From: Apis mellifera
Taxonomy: Eukaryota > Arthropoda > Insecta > Hymenoptera > Apidae
NCBI RefSeq assembly: GCF_003254395.2
Contig: NC_037650.1
Coordinates: 6,510,071 to 6,574,070, forward strand
Direction of reading: 5' to 3'
DNA: 64,000 bases
Positions 34,801 through 46,797 of this stretch are shown here, one piece after another. Below the pieces are notes generated by a model that did no database searches, was not told where the DNA came from, and worked only from the letters and a program-made list of their open reading frames with translations. The position numbers and the translations under genes were made by a program. Numbering within the stretch: position 1 is the stretch's first letter; each line of letters begins with the position of its first letter.

Positions 34801-35536
34801 GCATCGTATTAAGCTAATGTACATAAAGGCTCGGATTCAGGGGGAGAGTGAGAGTGAGAGAGAGGGAGAGAGGCGCGTAGGGAGAGTCGGGAAGAGAGGC
34901 TAGACGAGAGAAGAGAGGGTGAGCTTTGATTGGTCCATTGAGGACACGTGCTGGCAACCCCGACGTGGGCCAGCCCTCTGGCTGTGCATCTCGTTACGAA
35001 CTCATTCAGGAACTCCAACGTCGCCAATGACGGAATCAAGTGGGATTGTTAACGGGGGCACCGTAGGTGGCTGGGACGGAGAGAAGGCGATAGAGATCGG
35101 GACCTAATGACAATCACGATATAATCGGATGGGATAATTCACTTTACATGATCGTCACGAGCCACCGCGGGATTCTCGAGTCTCTCTTATCGCGACGACA
35201 CCGTGCTTCCACGATACGACGATACGACGACTCTCTCCCTCCATCCGATCCTCGAATCGAAAAGAAACAAGGGAGGAAGGGAAAAAAAAGAAAAAGAAAA
35301 AGAACTCACGAATCCAAAGCGTAACTCACGAGCCTAGCCATTCGTTATTCGACGATTCGAGGTCGATAAGATTTCCATCGAAGGAATAGGTGTTCCTTAA
35401 AAAAAAAAAGAGAATGGAAGACCCTTGAAAACCGGTTGTAAACACTGTTACAATTAGATTAGACGGTAAGAGAAACGGTGGAGGGAAACAAAAGTGGGCG
35501 AAGGAAGAAGAAGTGAGAAAAATGGAGAAGGAGAGA

Positions 35537-35555
35537 GGGAGGGAGGGAGGGGGGG
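35537..35555 (+). other. G-quadruplex motif
   Basis: Four or more runs of three or more G (35537-35539, 35541-35543, 35545-35547, 35549-35555) separated by single A residues. The single-base loops favour a very stable quadruplex on the + strand. Confidence 0.8.
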
Positions 35556-35726
35556 AGAAAGAGTGGCGGTCGACGTTCCCATGTGTTCCTCGACGAAGTC
35601 GATCAACCTGGTTTGTTCGAGCGAGCATGTGGGCCAACAATGCCCACTTCGGGAGCAACCGCGACGCACTTCACTTCGTCCATTATTCCGTCCACGTTTC
35701 CATGTGGTCGGGGTGCCGGGAGGAGA

Positions 35727-35769
35727 GGGGGGGAGGGAAGGGGGGCTATACCCTCCCTCCCTCCCTCCC
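35727..35769. other. G-rich arm facing a (CCCT)5 arm
   Basis: G runs at 35727-35733, 35735-35737 and 35740-35745 are followed, after CTATA, by CCCTCCCTCCCT-type repeats at 35751-35769. The G-rich strand can form a quadruplex, the C-rich strand an i-motif, and the two arms are also roughly complementary, so one strand could fold into a G:C hairpin. Confidence 0.75.
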
Positions 35770-36100
35770 TGCTCGAGCGTTGCCAACAACATCGCGTAGC
35801 CAGAAAACTACCCATGCCTCGACGGTACACGGCGAAGGGTTCTCCAGCGCACCGGCCACTGTTGAAAGACCGCTCGAGTGCCACTCCTCGAAATTCGCTA
35901 CGCGGCAAGTAGCGTCGAGTCGCATGGCGCTACCTGCGTCCTCGAGCGGTGATGAAGTCGAGGGAAACCCCTCGAGCCAGACGGGGAGGGGTTTGGGTGA
36001 CCAAATTTTTGCTTACCCGCCTCGAGAAGACGGAATCGGTCCTCCCCGCACTTTCCTCGTCTTCCTTCCTTCTACGCTTCTTCGCTTTCATGCGTGATCG

Positions 36101-39100
36101 AGATTTCGCGGTGTTACCGATTCTCGCCGTGGTAATCGCGAATAACTTTATTCGTTCGTACTTATTTATATGTTATATGTTCGGTGTTTTAACGATGGTT
36201 TAACGAGTGGTGATATAATCAGGGCCGAGTATAATCGAATTTAAGATTCGCGTTTAGATCGAAAGGAATTGCGAGATAATAAGGATTCGGTTATCGGGCA
36301 AAATTTATTTTATTCTAGTTTGGGGTTTTTCCAACGGATGAATATTCTCCGATCCGCAACGATAGTTTCAATTCTTGGAGCCTGGAGCCACTCTCGAGTC
36401 TGGGTCTCCTTCAGAGGCCGGTTTAGAGGTGCGGGTACGGATGTGAAAGAGAAACGTACGTATGTACATTCGTTGGTAGCCGAACGAAGGGTGAAACAAT
36501 AAGCGACGAACGACAATGAGGATTTAAGTGGCGACCTCAATGATATCAACTGCACGCTGGAATAGAATTCAATTGAATTGAAGGAACAGCAAGGGGAGTT
36601 GCTCCTCCTCCCCTCTACCTTTCTGTCTCTCTTCTGGACAACGTTTTGTAAGCACTTCATCAACGTGTTTGGTACTTTCCGCGTAACAACTTGACGTCCA
36701 ACGAAATTCTCAAGCTTTCAACCTTTGATTCACCGCTTCATCTCGCGACAATCGCAATTGAAAATGCGAACCTGTGATTTCCCCCGATCCGATAACGTTA
36801 TCTCTTTATCGTTTCTGATTAAAAAAACCAATTACCCGGAGTGTAAATATAACTCTCCTTATTATATTAAACGTAACAGATATCCTCAATTCCTCGAAAC
36901 AAATTTTTTAGATTTTACATTGGGCAATTTGTTAAATCGATAGCCACCGATTATAAAAGTCATCTTCGATTCGTGGAAATAAAGCTATTCGTTTCGTACG
37001 TCCTGTTAAGATTTCCAGTTTCGTTATACATACGATTTCGTTTACCGGCCGACCCACCTCTCAGCAACGCTCCTCTCCAGGCTATTTCTTTTCAAGGAAT
37101 ATTAATCGCCGCTCTCTAACCATACATGGCTACATATATATATATATTTATATACGTATATGGGGATCGGTTGAGCGTTTCCATCGTCCATCCGTGACGC
37201 AATATCATCTGCATAATTAATAGAAGCGGTGATGCGTCTTTATGTAGCTACAAACAGGACTGTAGCGTGTAGTTGGTATACATTGTGTCGGCCGATCGCG
37301 CGTGATTATGATTTCATTGCTGAAAGTTTATCGGGTAAACGGTTTATCGGGCCGTGCATTATCAAGCGTGTATCCATGCTCGATTGTTGAGCGAGCACAC
37401 GCGAAAAACAAATGGACAACGTTGAAAATTACGAGAATCATTATCAGTCGTGATCCTCCTTCGTTTCTTTACGTAATATTAATAACGAGCTCGTAATAAT
37501 TTTTATTTTATTTACGACTCGATCGAAAGTTGGCAAGTTGGGTTATATCCCGTGAGAATACACGATTACCGATTCGAATCGATTCGTTTATTCAAGGCAT
37601 TTTTCCCCGCGATGTCTTCATCGCGGGAAGAAGTTCCGTTTCTTTTCAACCTTGGACACGTACGCGAACGGCCGTGTCGGAAGACGTATCGACCGCTATG
37701 GTGGCGCCATCTCTCCAGGAAGTGGGGAACCAAACCACCTTCGTGGTTGCACGCGAAGAATCGGCGATGAATTCGCGGCGGATTCGCGTCGATCTTTTAT
37801 CCCGCTTCGCGAGGCGATCCATAAAATATCTAAGCTCATCCCCCCATGCAGCCTCCCCTTCCACCCTCCTCCTCCTCTCTTGCCCCCTCGTCGTGTACGA
37901 GTACGTATTTCACGTTCGAGGCTTTGATCGATTTCCCATTAACGAAAATGCAGTTTTAAATACCGTGAAAAGAGGTACCGCTAACGCAACGATTTATGCA
38001 GCGAGGTATAGTCGCGACTATGCACGAGGGGGAGGGAAGGGAGGAGAGGGAGAGAGGGCCTGGATTCATCAGAGATATAATGACATGCAACCTCCGTTAA
38101 TTGGGTCCTTGATTTTAAACATAATTCCGTGTCTTAATGCGGAGCTACGGATATCGAGTGGCCGATTGCCGGCAATAACCCTCATTAAATATCCCTCCTT
38201 TTCATAGCAGCGAGCAGTTTACAATTTACCAGAATCGTTTCTGCGCTCACTCGCTCGCTCCGAATATAATTAACTCCTACCGAATAAATACCGTATCAAG
38301 GGGACTGCTTATACTCAAAGTACCAATCGAAAATTTTAATGTACCTATTACTAAAACATCGCAAATTCGAGTTTCTTTTTTCTTTCTTTCCTTTCCAAGA
38401 TACACACGGCACAGTTCTTACGATACGATTACGAGTTATTTTTAAAATCAATCATTTCCATATAGACAGATGGCCGAAAGCACGTTGCTCTTTTTACGCC
38501 GCATGACGCGTGATTTCCATCTAATCTCGTCAACGAAAGGAATTAAAAAATGATTGCAAATTTTGCATCCAAGTTGTTGCAACCATCCCCCCGATTCATT
38601 GTCCCCGATTCAAAGGAAACGACTTCGTCTCCGGAATATACGATCCACTCGCACCTAACGTTAATGACGGGCAACGAATGACGGGCCCCGTCGTTGACAC
38701 ACCGTAGTCGCGAATCACCGAGCGGAAGAATGCCTCCGACTGTTCTCCCGCACGCGGAGATATCGCACTATTGGGGGAGCGTTATAAAGGAATCGTTGCC
38801 GCGGAGAAGACGGTGCACCTACGATCCCGCTGGAAAGGACCAATGACCGTACGGGTGCCCGTGGAAGGAGCCAATCGTGCTGTAGGAACGCGAGGTATCC
38901 AGGACTCTGGGTAAAAAGCATCAAACGAAGCCGCCGGCATTCACGGAAAGCACCGACCCCGCCGCCGCAGCCGCAGCCGCTGCTGCACCCTCTCTCGACC
39001 GTGTCCAAGAGACTTGCGTCCTTCCTGCCGCGTCGACCGCATTTTTTCCGTTTCCCATCGATCGTGTACGCGAAAAAGGATCGTGGAAAGGAAAGCAATC

Positions 39101-40244
39101 GCGGTGTTAAAACGTAGCGGTATTCTCGCGATCCGCTTCTGGCAAACTCGATGGATGATCAACGCGATGATCAAGTTTGTAACGCGCGAACTACATAAAT
39201 TGTTGGTTTTTCTCATCCTCTCGGGGAATTGCACCGATAATAATGAAATTTATAATCGAGACGAATGGATGAAAACGGTTTTTCCAAAACGGTTGTTGGC
39301 TTTTTCGAGAAACATTTGCATACGATTGCGATTAATGCGAGAGGGATATGTTTGAATTCTCGTGGAGAGAAAAATCGGAGGAAAGGGAACTATATATTCT
39401 CGTTGTTGGAATTGCACGTTTATACGAATCGTTTATCCTCGGGCGGATTCCTAGATGAATGGAGTTCCAGTTGAACTCGATCAAATTAAATTCCCATCGT
39501 ATCGAACTCTTTCGTCTACGTGAATGAGAAATTACAAGCCGTGGAAAGAAAATTATTATTGGGTTATACGTACATCAGATTTTCTTTTTTTCTTTTTCCC
39601 TATTGAATTTCCCTCGTTGTATTAAACCTGTTTCTCTCGAAAACAAATAAAATAAGTAAAATAAAGTTCTTGGATCCGTAGAGCGAAACTCTACTAAATA
39701 TCCCTATATATTTCTTTCGCAATTGGTAGCGGGATTGTTCCTTTCATCCGTGTATGAAAATGCCGCTGGTGAACCGAATTGCACGATTTCCCGAACTCGC
39801 GAATTGGAAAGTTGGATTTATTTCGCGAAAGGAAAGTAAAGGAAACTCGAGGGTTAGGTATGAAATCGTGTTTAAAAGCCGTTTTTGGCCGAGTTTACAC
39901 GACGATCCGCGGCAACAAACAATTTCAGAGGCCGGGCATCGGAGACGGGCGTCGATGAAACCGGCGATTTCACTGGCGTCGAGAAAGAATTTCAGAAAGT
40001 TGCCCCTTTCACTCGGCTCGTTTCCTCGATATTCGAACAAGGAAACCGCCACTTCTAACCACTTTGCGTCCCTCGCCTCGGCCTACGTCTCCCTTTTTTC
40101 CCCGACGGATAAATCACGCAGCGACCCGTGCAACCGTCGATCGTCGTCGAAATGGAAATATTGAAAAAGAAAAAAAATAACACGAGAGAGTTTGAGCAAT
40201 GATGGAACGAACGTTGTCCCCGATGGGAGATGGACGTGTCATAA
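36101..40244. other. intergenic sequence, no gene seen
   Basis: No coding exon recognised. Holds a perfect palindrome AATTCAATTGAATT (36566-36579), a TA tract near 37134-37163, and a CpG-rich block at about 38640-39060 with two CCAAT boxes (near 38840 and 38872). The 37530-38207 frame (225 codons) does not start at ATG and contains no recognised motif. Confidence 0.5.
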
Positions 40245-40248
40245 TTTA

Positions 40249-40941
40249 TTAAGCTGAATTCGCAATTGTTATGTAAGAATGCGCGGCTCGGCTTCTTGTT
40301 GCCGAGTCGGCTGCATTCTTCCCGTCGCATCCATCATGCCGTTTACCGGAAAAAGCACTCGGTGAAATAAAGACAGCCACGACGCGACAACCACGATCTA
40401 CGGTTAATGCATTATTCCTCTCGCGGTGTTGAGACCATCTTTTTTCATCGAATTGTTGCGTTATGGCAATCGGATTATAGATAATGCGATTGGCTCGATT
40501 CCGATTAATATATGGATAAATAATCGAACGTTGAGAATATTCTGACGAATTTTTGCTCGATCGAACGTGAACATTTTTTTTAAAGTTTGGATTTGCGAGA
40601 ATGTTGGGGAAACGTCGAACGGTTCGAAGTGCGTTTCTGATCTCGAAATCCTGGAGATTGAAGATGGCTTGGCGAGCTGTCATTACGGGTTGAAAATAAG
40701 GCTTTAATGTTAGGGTTGCTCCGAAACTGGTTCGATTCCAAAATTCTCTTCTCTGCGCAAATGGGAGAAAGAGGTGTTGCGAGATCGAGACGTGAATCGA
40801 CGCGATAAAATCGGACGAAAATTTCGAGGAAAAATTTCTGGAGTATTGGTAAATTGAAATAACGAAATGACAACGTAAATTAAGGGGGAAAAAGATTATC
40901 AACGCGAACGAAAAAGTTGCGCAAAAAAGTTTATCGCGCAT
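40249..40941 (-). CDS. orphan open frame, 230 aa, possibly secreted
   Basis: A - strand frame from ATG (40941-40939) to TAA (40251-40249). It is uninterrupted for 230 codons in DNA that is not GC-rich, where long chance frames are less expected. The N-terminus has a basic start and a hydrophobic run (about residues 6-20), compatible with a signal peptide or anchor. The rest is rich in Arg, Asn, Ser and Phe with no recognised domain. An AATAAA (- strand, 40250-40245) overlaps the stop codon. Upstream on the - strand lies an A-rich tract (40976-41026) with no clear TATA element. No homologue is recognised; it may be a lineage-specific gene or simply a chance frame. Confidence 0.22.
   Translation of the reverse strand: MRDKLFCATFSFALIIFFPLNLRCHFVISIYQYSRNFSSKFSSDFIASIHVSISQHLFLPFAQRREFWNRTSFGATLTLKPYFQPVMTARQAIFNLQDFEIRNALRTVRRFPNILANPNFKKNVHVRSSKNSSEYSQRSIIYPYINRNRANRIIYNPIAITQQFDEKRWSQHRERNNALTVDRGCRVVAVFISPSAFSGKRHDGCDGKNAADSATRSRAAHSYITIANSA
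40275..40320. other. strong short hairpin
   Basis: AAGAATGC (40275-40282) is exactly complementary to GCATTCTT (40313-40320), and CTCGGC (40287-40292) to GCCGAG (40301-40306), around an eight-base loop TTCTTGTT. Between them GCGG pairs with the other side with two bulged bases and one wobble, giving a stem of about 18 pairs in 46 bases. It lies inside the 3' end of the 230-codon - strand frame. Confidence 0.6.
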
Positions 40942-42160
40942 ACCGTATGCTCGATCGAAAAGATTCGTCGAAGTTTTTTTTTTTTTGTTTTTTTTCTTTT
41001 TTTTTTTTATTTTATTTTTTTCACCGCTTCAAATTACTGTCCGATAATTTACGAGAAACCAAGGCCTACCACGGTATTCACTTAGCGCCACTTACACCAT
41101 CGGGACGTAATTGCATAGATCAATTAGGCTGTCCTTGCCATTAAGTTCAAACAGAATTAACCGGGGACTAAGACTAATACTTTACGCTATCTGGAAGAAT
41201 GCATTTACTATAATGAACAAATTGTTTCGATTTCCTTGAACCGTCTTAATTCGAGTACAATTTTAGTAGTATTTAATACAATTCATATATTTATACAATC
41301 GATAATTTATACAATTGATTAAAGTAAAAGTTTAATGCACTTAGAGATGGTTACAAAAATATATTTTAAATAGAATTATATTTTTTTTTTTATAACACAA
41401 CGAATCGAATATTATTTTTTTAAAGCTGAACGGAATAATATATTCACGCAAAAGTGAAAAATAATTACACAGGCAATTTTTTTCAAGATCTAAAATTTCT
41501 TCTAAAATGGAAATTTCTTTTCACTCTCCAGAACACAATGAATATTATTTTTTTAAAGCTGACGAACGGAATAATAATGGAATATATTCACGCAAAAGTG
41601 AAAAATAATTACGCAGGCAATTTTTTTCAAGATCTAAAATTTCTTCTAAAATTTTATTTTCATTCTCCAGAATACCAGAATCACCAGATTCGAAATTTTC
41701 ATTTTCCTTTACACCGGTTAGACTTGAGAAATATCGCCAACAGTACAGATTGAGAAATGAATCTATTGTTAGCTGTACGATCACAGTAGTTTTCGTTTCA
41801 ATGTTGCATCGCTCCGGTATTACACGGGCGTAGTTCGTCATTTTCAGTTATCTGCCGATCATCACGTCCGCGAGACGTTATATGAATTATTATTAGATTA
41901 TACGAATGGAGTGACACGATACCCAACGATTCGCGGTAATTCGTGTGCGCACGGTAAGTTGAACCACGTTGGCGTAATTATGATAAGGATAACGAACTTC
42001 TAATGGCCACTCATCGGCCAAACTCATATGCGTAAACCGTCTGTGTGTGTGTGTGTGTGTAGTTAGAAGATTAGAAAACTGGAACATTTACGTCGTTTAT
42101 TCGGTATTAATTATTTCGCGTTGCGCAACGCGTTTCTTGGCTGAATGGAAACACGTTGTT
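40942..42160. other. AT-rich intergenic sequence with T-rich run and tandem duplication
   Basis: T-rich at 40975-41027, then AT-rich. Holds the tandem duplication described separately and a (GT)n tract at 42041-42060. No gene recognised. Confidence 0.55.
41407..41675. repeat. tandem duplication, about 133-base unit, two copies
   Basis: Copy 1 starts at 41407 and copy 2 at 41540, both with GAATATTATTTTTTTAAAGC. Both then share the TTCACGCAAAAGTGAAAAAT segment and a CAGGCAATTTTTTTCAAGAT segment, and end in a CTCCAGAA(C/T)AC sequence. Differences are a few substitutions and small insertions and deletions, such as extra bases after AAAGCTGA in copy 2. The copies are highly similar, so the duplication looks fairly recent. 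Confidence 0.85.
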
Positions 42161-45077
42161 ATATCAACAGCGTGAAACAACGTCGTCAAATATATATATA
42201 TCAATCACCGAGAGATCGATGAATTCAGAGCGGAAGCTGGAGCATATATGTATGGCAAATTGTTGAGACGCTTCCTGTCTCCTTGATCGTTTATTATGGA
42301 ACGATATATCGCGCATACAACTGACCGATGACCATAACGACGATAAATTGTTCCTTCGCGCTTCTTCTTCGAGCAAATTGACCGATTATCGGTGCGATGA
42401 TACAATTTTAGCCAAAAAAAAAAAAGAAAGATATGATCCGAAATTCACGAGAAGAAATAATTGAGGTGTATCGTTCGCGTGGCAACGTCTTCTTCTGACG
42501 AGGAATAAATCATTCCTCTTTGTGTAAATATAATTGCGAATACACGTATTTTCTTTCTTTACAAATACTTAATAATTTTTCGAAGAGGAAGGACGCGTTT
42601 TCGTCTCTCTCCTCGATCGTTATTCGATCCTCGGTCATTTTTCATCTTTCGAGGCAGATCATTAGGCGGCTTCCGGTTCCGCGGGGAGCAGAACAAAACG
42701 CCATAAACCATATTAACCAGGCCCATAAACTTGTGCCTTGATACAACGCGGACGCCTGATTTCAAATCCCAGGAAGCAACTCGATCGAGCTTCTTCCTTG
42801 TACACCTTGTGTCTTATATATTTATTGGGACAATAAACCGCAATTATGGCCATCGTTAACTAACCGCTCCCCTTTTAGTCTCTTTTTCTCTCTTCCCTTT
42901 GTCGCAGAGACGAAGGAAAAAATGATTCGTTGGACAGAGGAAACTTCCTTCCTTCGAACGATCTTCCGATTTTCTTTCTTTCTTCTTTTTTTTCTCTCGA
43001 GAAGAATTAAAAATTATCGTAATTTTTCTTTTTTTTCGACAAGCGCTCCTTTTCTCAAATTCGATGAACGACGTTATCCGTAATTTTTCAAACGATAATT
43101 CTTTTTTTCTTTTCCCAAAGGAGGATTCTTTTTTTCCAGGGGAAAAAAATATATACATACACTGGTAATTGGTTTGAGAATACTCGATTGCGTTAAACAT
43201 GATCGAGCAACACGCGAGATCGAGATGTACGAATCAATCTGAGGCTAACGACGAGCTCGTTGGACGGAGAGAGAGAGAGAGAGGAGACCCTGGAGCACAC
43301 AGCTTCGGATTTAATGATTATTACCGTGCCGATGATTGCACCATAAAACAACATATTGCTGTACCTGGAACTCCGTGGCGATGAAACTTGGGCTAGCTCG
43401 TATAACCTCCGGGGCGATAATAGACCTGCCCTCGTTTCCGGTTGTTCCATACAACGCCTCGTAGTAGGTGCGCACGAAGGTGCAAACGTCACGATTTCAC
43501 TCGTGTGCTCGAAGAAACGAACGAAAAATGTTTCGGAAGACGCGTCGAAACGAAAGAGAGATCTATCCAGAATATCAGAATGGACAAAACTTTGACTAAT
43601 TTCTATTCAGAGAATCGGAGAAGGAGGAGTCTCCGAAGGAAAGGAAACGAGTTCTCGTTCACGTTTATTAAGATAACGTATTCAGATAGCACAAGGCTTC
43701 CAAGAAATCTTTTTTCTTCCTTTTCGTTCCTCCCCCCTCGTTCGTACGAATTCGCGGGAGGATTGTGGGTGCCACGAATCGCACGAAACCACAAGGTTTC
43801 GCGGGAACGAGGTGGGCCGTCCTACGCGCGATTTCCGATGAATTTTTAATTTTCCCCGGTATAGCAGCCGAGGCCCGGTATTAGTCAACTCGCAAAAGGC
43901 TGGCTCCGTATCGCGTGTAAACGCGAGCCGTGTATTCAATTAATTCAGGGCGGATGTTGTAGGCCGGCGATACAGCGCGCAAGGGTCGCTCCTCATTCTC
44001 GAAACAGGAGAGCAACGTGCACGGCGTGGTTGGTTAATTAATGGGAGTGAAGACGGAAAAGTATGGGCGCAACAAAGAGAAACGACTACCAAGGTGGCCT
44101 AGGTAGGACTCTTCTTCTTTTTTTCTTCTCTCTCTCTTTCTTTCCTTCTTCTTTTCAAATTATAATCGAGTTATTGTTAATTGTAAGAGGCATTGTGAGA
44201 TGCGATTCTTGATGCTGATTGTACATCGATATTAAGAGAGAAGAATTAATTGTTTCCCTTATCTAACACTGGATACGCGGTTTCTTCGATTGAAACGTAA
44301 GAGGATTGGAAAAAAAAAAGAAAGGAAAAGAATGTAAACGGCGTCGCATCGCGTTTCGTGCAGAAACACGAGGGGGGACAAGCCTGAAAACCGGGACAGA
44401 AAGAGGCACGAAAGAAGAAGAACGGGACAAAAGCTCGAGACAAGGTGAACCGCGAGGGAAGGGAGGCGATGGTAGCGATCGTAGAAACCGGCGCAATGCC
44501 GCAAGAAACTGGCCAACTGGTAATTAGCATATTTCCAGAATATTTCGACGGCACGCGATCTTCCGGTAACTCGTTGCGAAAATGCGAGGTCCTCTTTGTT
44601 CGAATTCCGAGTGGAGCGGACGAATGTACGCTCCATTGTTCGTAAGTAACAGGACATTTGTCGGCCGCAAGTGTACACACACCCCTGATGTGTACACCCA
44701 CCGAATAATTTTCGATAAAATTTTCTTAATTAGAACAGGGACTGATTGGATCTATCGAGCCAACTCGGTTAATCATCGCCATTCCAATCTCCTACGTCCT
44801 TCCTTCCTTTCAATTTTCTTCCTGCACCTTACCATTCTTTTTTTTTTTTTTCCCCTCCCATCTCATTTTTCCATTCCATTCGATAATTCCTTCTATCCTT
44901 CGCGAATGGATGTTGCGCAAAATCAGCCAAGGTCGATCATCCTAACCGATCGTTCGCGGAATAATCATTCTTTCACCGATGCTCGCCCATTATCCGCGGC
45001 TGTAATTGAGCTTAATTGGGCATCGATGTACGCACCATCCTCTCAGGGTGTATCGTCCATATTTTTCACGCCGCCTC

Positions 45078-45080
<3 letters not shown>

Positions 45081-45112
<32 letters not shown>
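45081..45112. repeat. (TC)16 microsatellite
   Basis: Sixteen uninterrupted TC units. Confidence 0.92.
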
Positions 45113-45116
<4 letters not shown>

Positions 45117-46137
45117 CTTTCAACGAGAGGAGATGGTTCGTTCCGTTACACGCGCGATTATCACTAATGACACGATGACTCAATTAGAAGGAAGGCGACG
45201 TCCAATCGGGAATCGAGCGGGATTGGATTGTCTCCATGTACGCCCATTCACTGTGAACTCTGAAGTGAAACTGGCCGCCGCCGCCGGCGCCGCTTCCGAA
45301 CCGCGGAGAATTCGTTTCATTTCACCATCCTGTGCGCGACACGGCACACGTGGGAGGACGTGGATCGTTGGAGGAGCGTGGAATCCAATCCGTGACCGAT
45401 CGTATCCAGTCGCCATTATGCGCGCGTGAAGTATTAAGGATGATTAACGGTGTAACCCCGAGTGTGTAATCGAGTCACGGGGGTATGTACGTTGCAGTGT
45501 CACCATTCTCGATCTCATCTCGATCGAGGCGTCACCCCTCCCCACGACCGCTTTCTCGTCGATCCTCTCCCTCTCTCTCTAGTCCTCCTCCGCAACGTAA
45601 CGCAATTTCTCTCGAGAGTGGGCGAGCACCACTACCGTTTCATTTCCCCATTACCGTAATAATAATACCGAATCGAAGAGCGTTAGAAAGAAAGAGAGAT
45701 ACGATGGATAACGGTAACCCATTAATCCGGAATGGAAGCAGGAGGAGTTTATCGTTGGTCGAAAATAAATGAGACAGTTTCTTCTTTCTTCTTTTTTTTT
45801 TTTCTCTCTTTTTCGTTTTTATTGAAACCGCAGATCAGAAAGTAGTGCACTCTCTCATCAATCATTCGTATTGTGCAACAACGATACGGATCTTCGAAAG
45901 GGCAGGCCTCCAACCAATCATTTTCTGAAATATCTAAACATCGTTAGACGATGTGCGCAATCCGTCAAATGGATGATGAGAATCAATCGCGCGAAGCATC
46001 GAGGATTGATGCGAGGATAACATTCGTAACGCGTGAATTCGAACTTGGTACCGTTCTCCATTTTTTTACATTTCGGTCCATCGGCTTTTTTATCCTTTTT
46101 CTCCTTTTTTTTTTCTTCCGTAATACACAGAGGCGAG

Positions 46138-46138
<1 letters not shown>

Positions 46139-46183
<45 letters not shown>
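46139..46183. repeat. (TA)n microsatellite
   Basis: About 44 bases of uninterrupted TA, close downstream of a T-rich run. Confidence 0.92.
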
Positions 46184-46185
<2 letters not shown>

Positions 46186-46772
46186 CTGAGAGAGTAAGAA
46201 ACGAGAGATCCTACGTTCCGATTTACAGGTCGATAATTTCGTGGCTCGCGCTCTTCTGGGAAAACCGCGGAGACCGACCGCTTTCACTCCACGCCATTTA
46301 CGATTGGTTCAAGGTTCTCGTTCTCTTTTTTCCCCTGTCCCTGTGCGCTGCACCTGCAACAGAAAAGAACACGGAAACGTGATTGCTGTGTCGGCGCCCT
46401 GCACATGCAATACCTCTCTCTCCCTCTCCCTCTCTCTCTCGCTCGTCTCGTTTCTTTTTCTCCTTTTAACGAGGAATATATAAAGTGAGGGGAAGAAGGG
46501 GAAATATTCTCGACGTTTTAACGAGACCGAGGAAGGACCGAGGTATCTGAATTTTCCCAACGAGTCTTTCTCGTGACGTCACGTTGTTGTCGCCGAACCG
46601 AGAAATTATATTAATCGGTCGTGAACTTACAAACACGGCTGTAATCGCCCTCTTCGCGTATCGTAGTTTAAGGGGAATGGTAGAACGGGCCGCGTGAAAA
46701 ATATGATAAAAAGGCACGAGTTTGAGGAGAAAGAGCCGCGTTCCGATAACATTGGTTCGCATTGAAGAGGAA

Positions 46773-46797
46773 GGTGGCGGCGGCGGCGGCGGCGGCG
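46773..46797. repeat. (GGC)n microsatellite
   Basis: GGT followed by seven or more GGC units. GC-only trinucleotide repeats are uncommon in insect intergenic DNA and the tract can fold into G-rich structures. Confidence 0.88.

Larger units (their letters stand above)
34801..36100. other. CpG- and G-rich block, no gene seen
   Basis: Rich in GA, G runs and CpG, with an inverted and a direct CCAAT-like pair (GATTGGTCCATTG at 34927-34939). Overlapping open frames on both strands are caused by low stop-codon density, not by a recognisable protein. Could be a regulatory block. Confidence 0.4.

Noticed and set aside
37530..38207. 225-codon frame on the + strand
   Set aside because: Begins at TTG, not ATG, and shows no recognised motif or protein-like composition.
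40729..40739. GGTTCGATTCC, an exact match to the tRNA B-box consensus
   Set aside because: Flanking bases do not form the five-pair T stem, and no acceptor stem or A box is present at the right distance.
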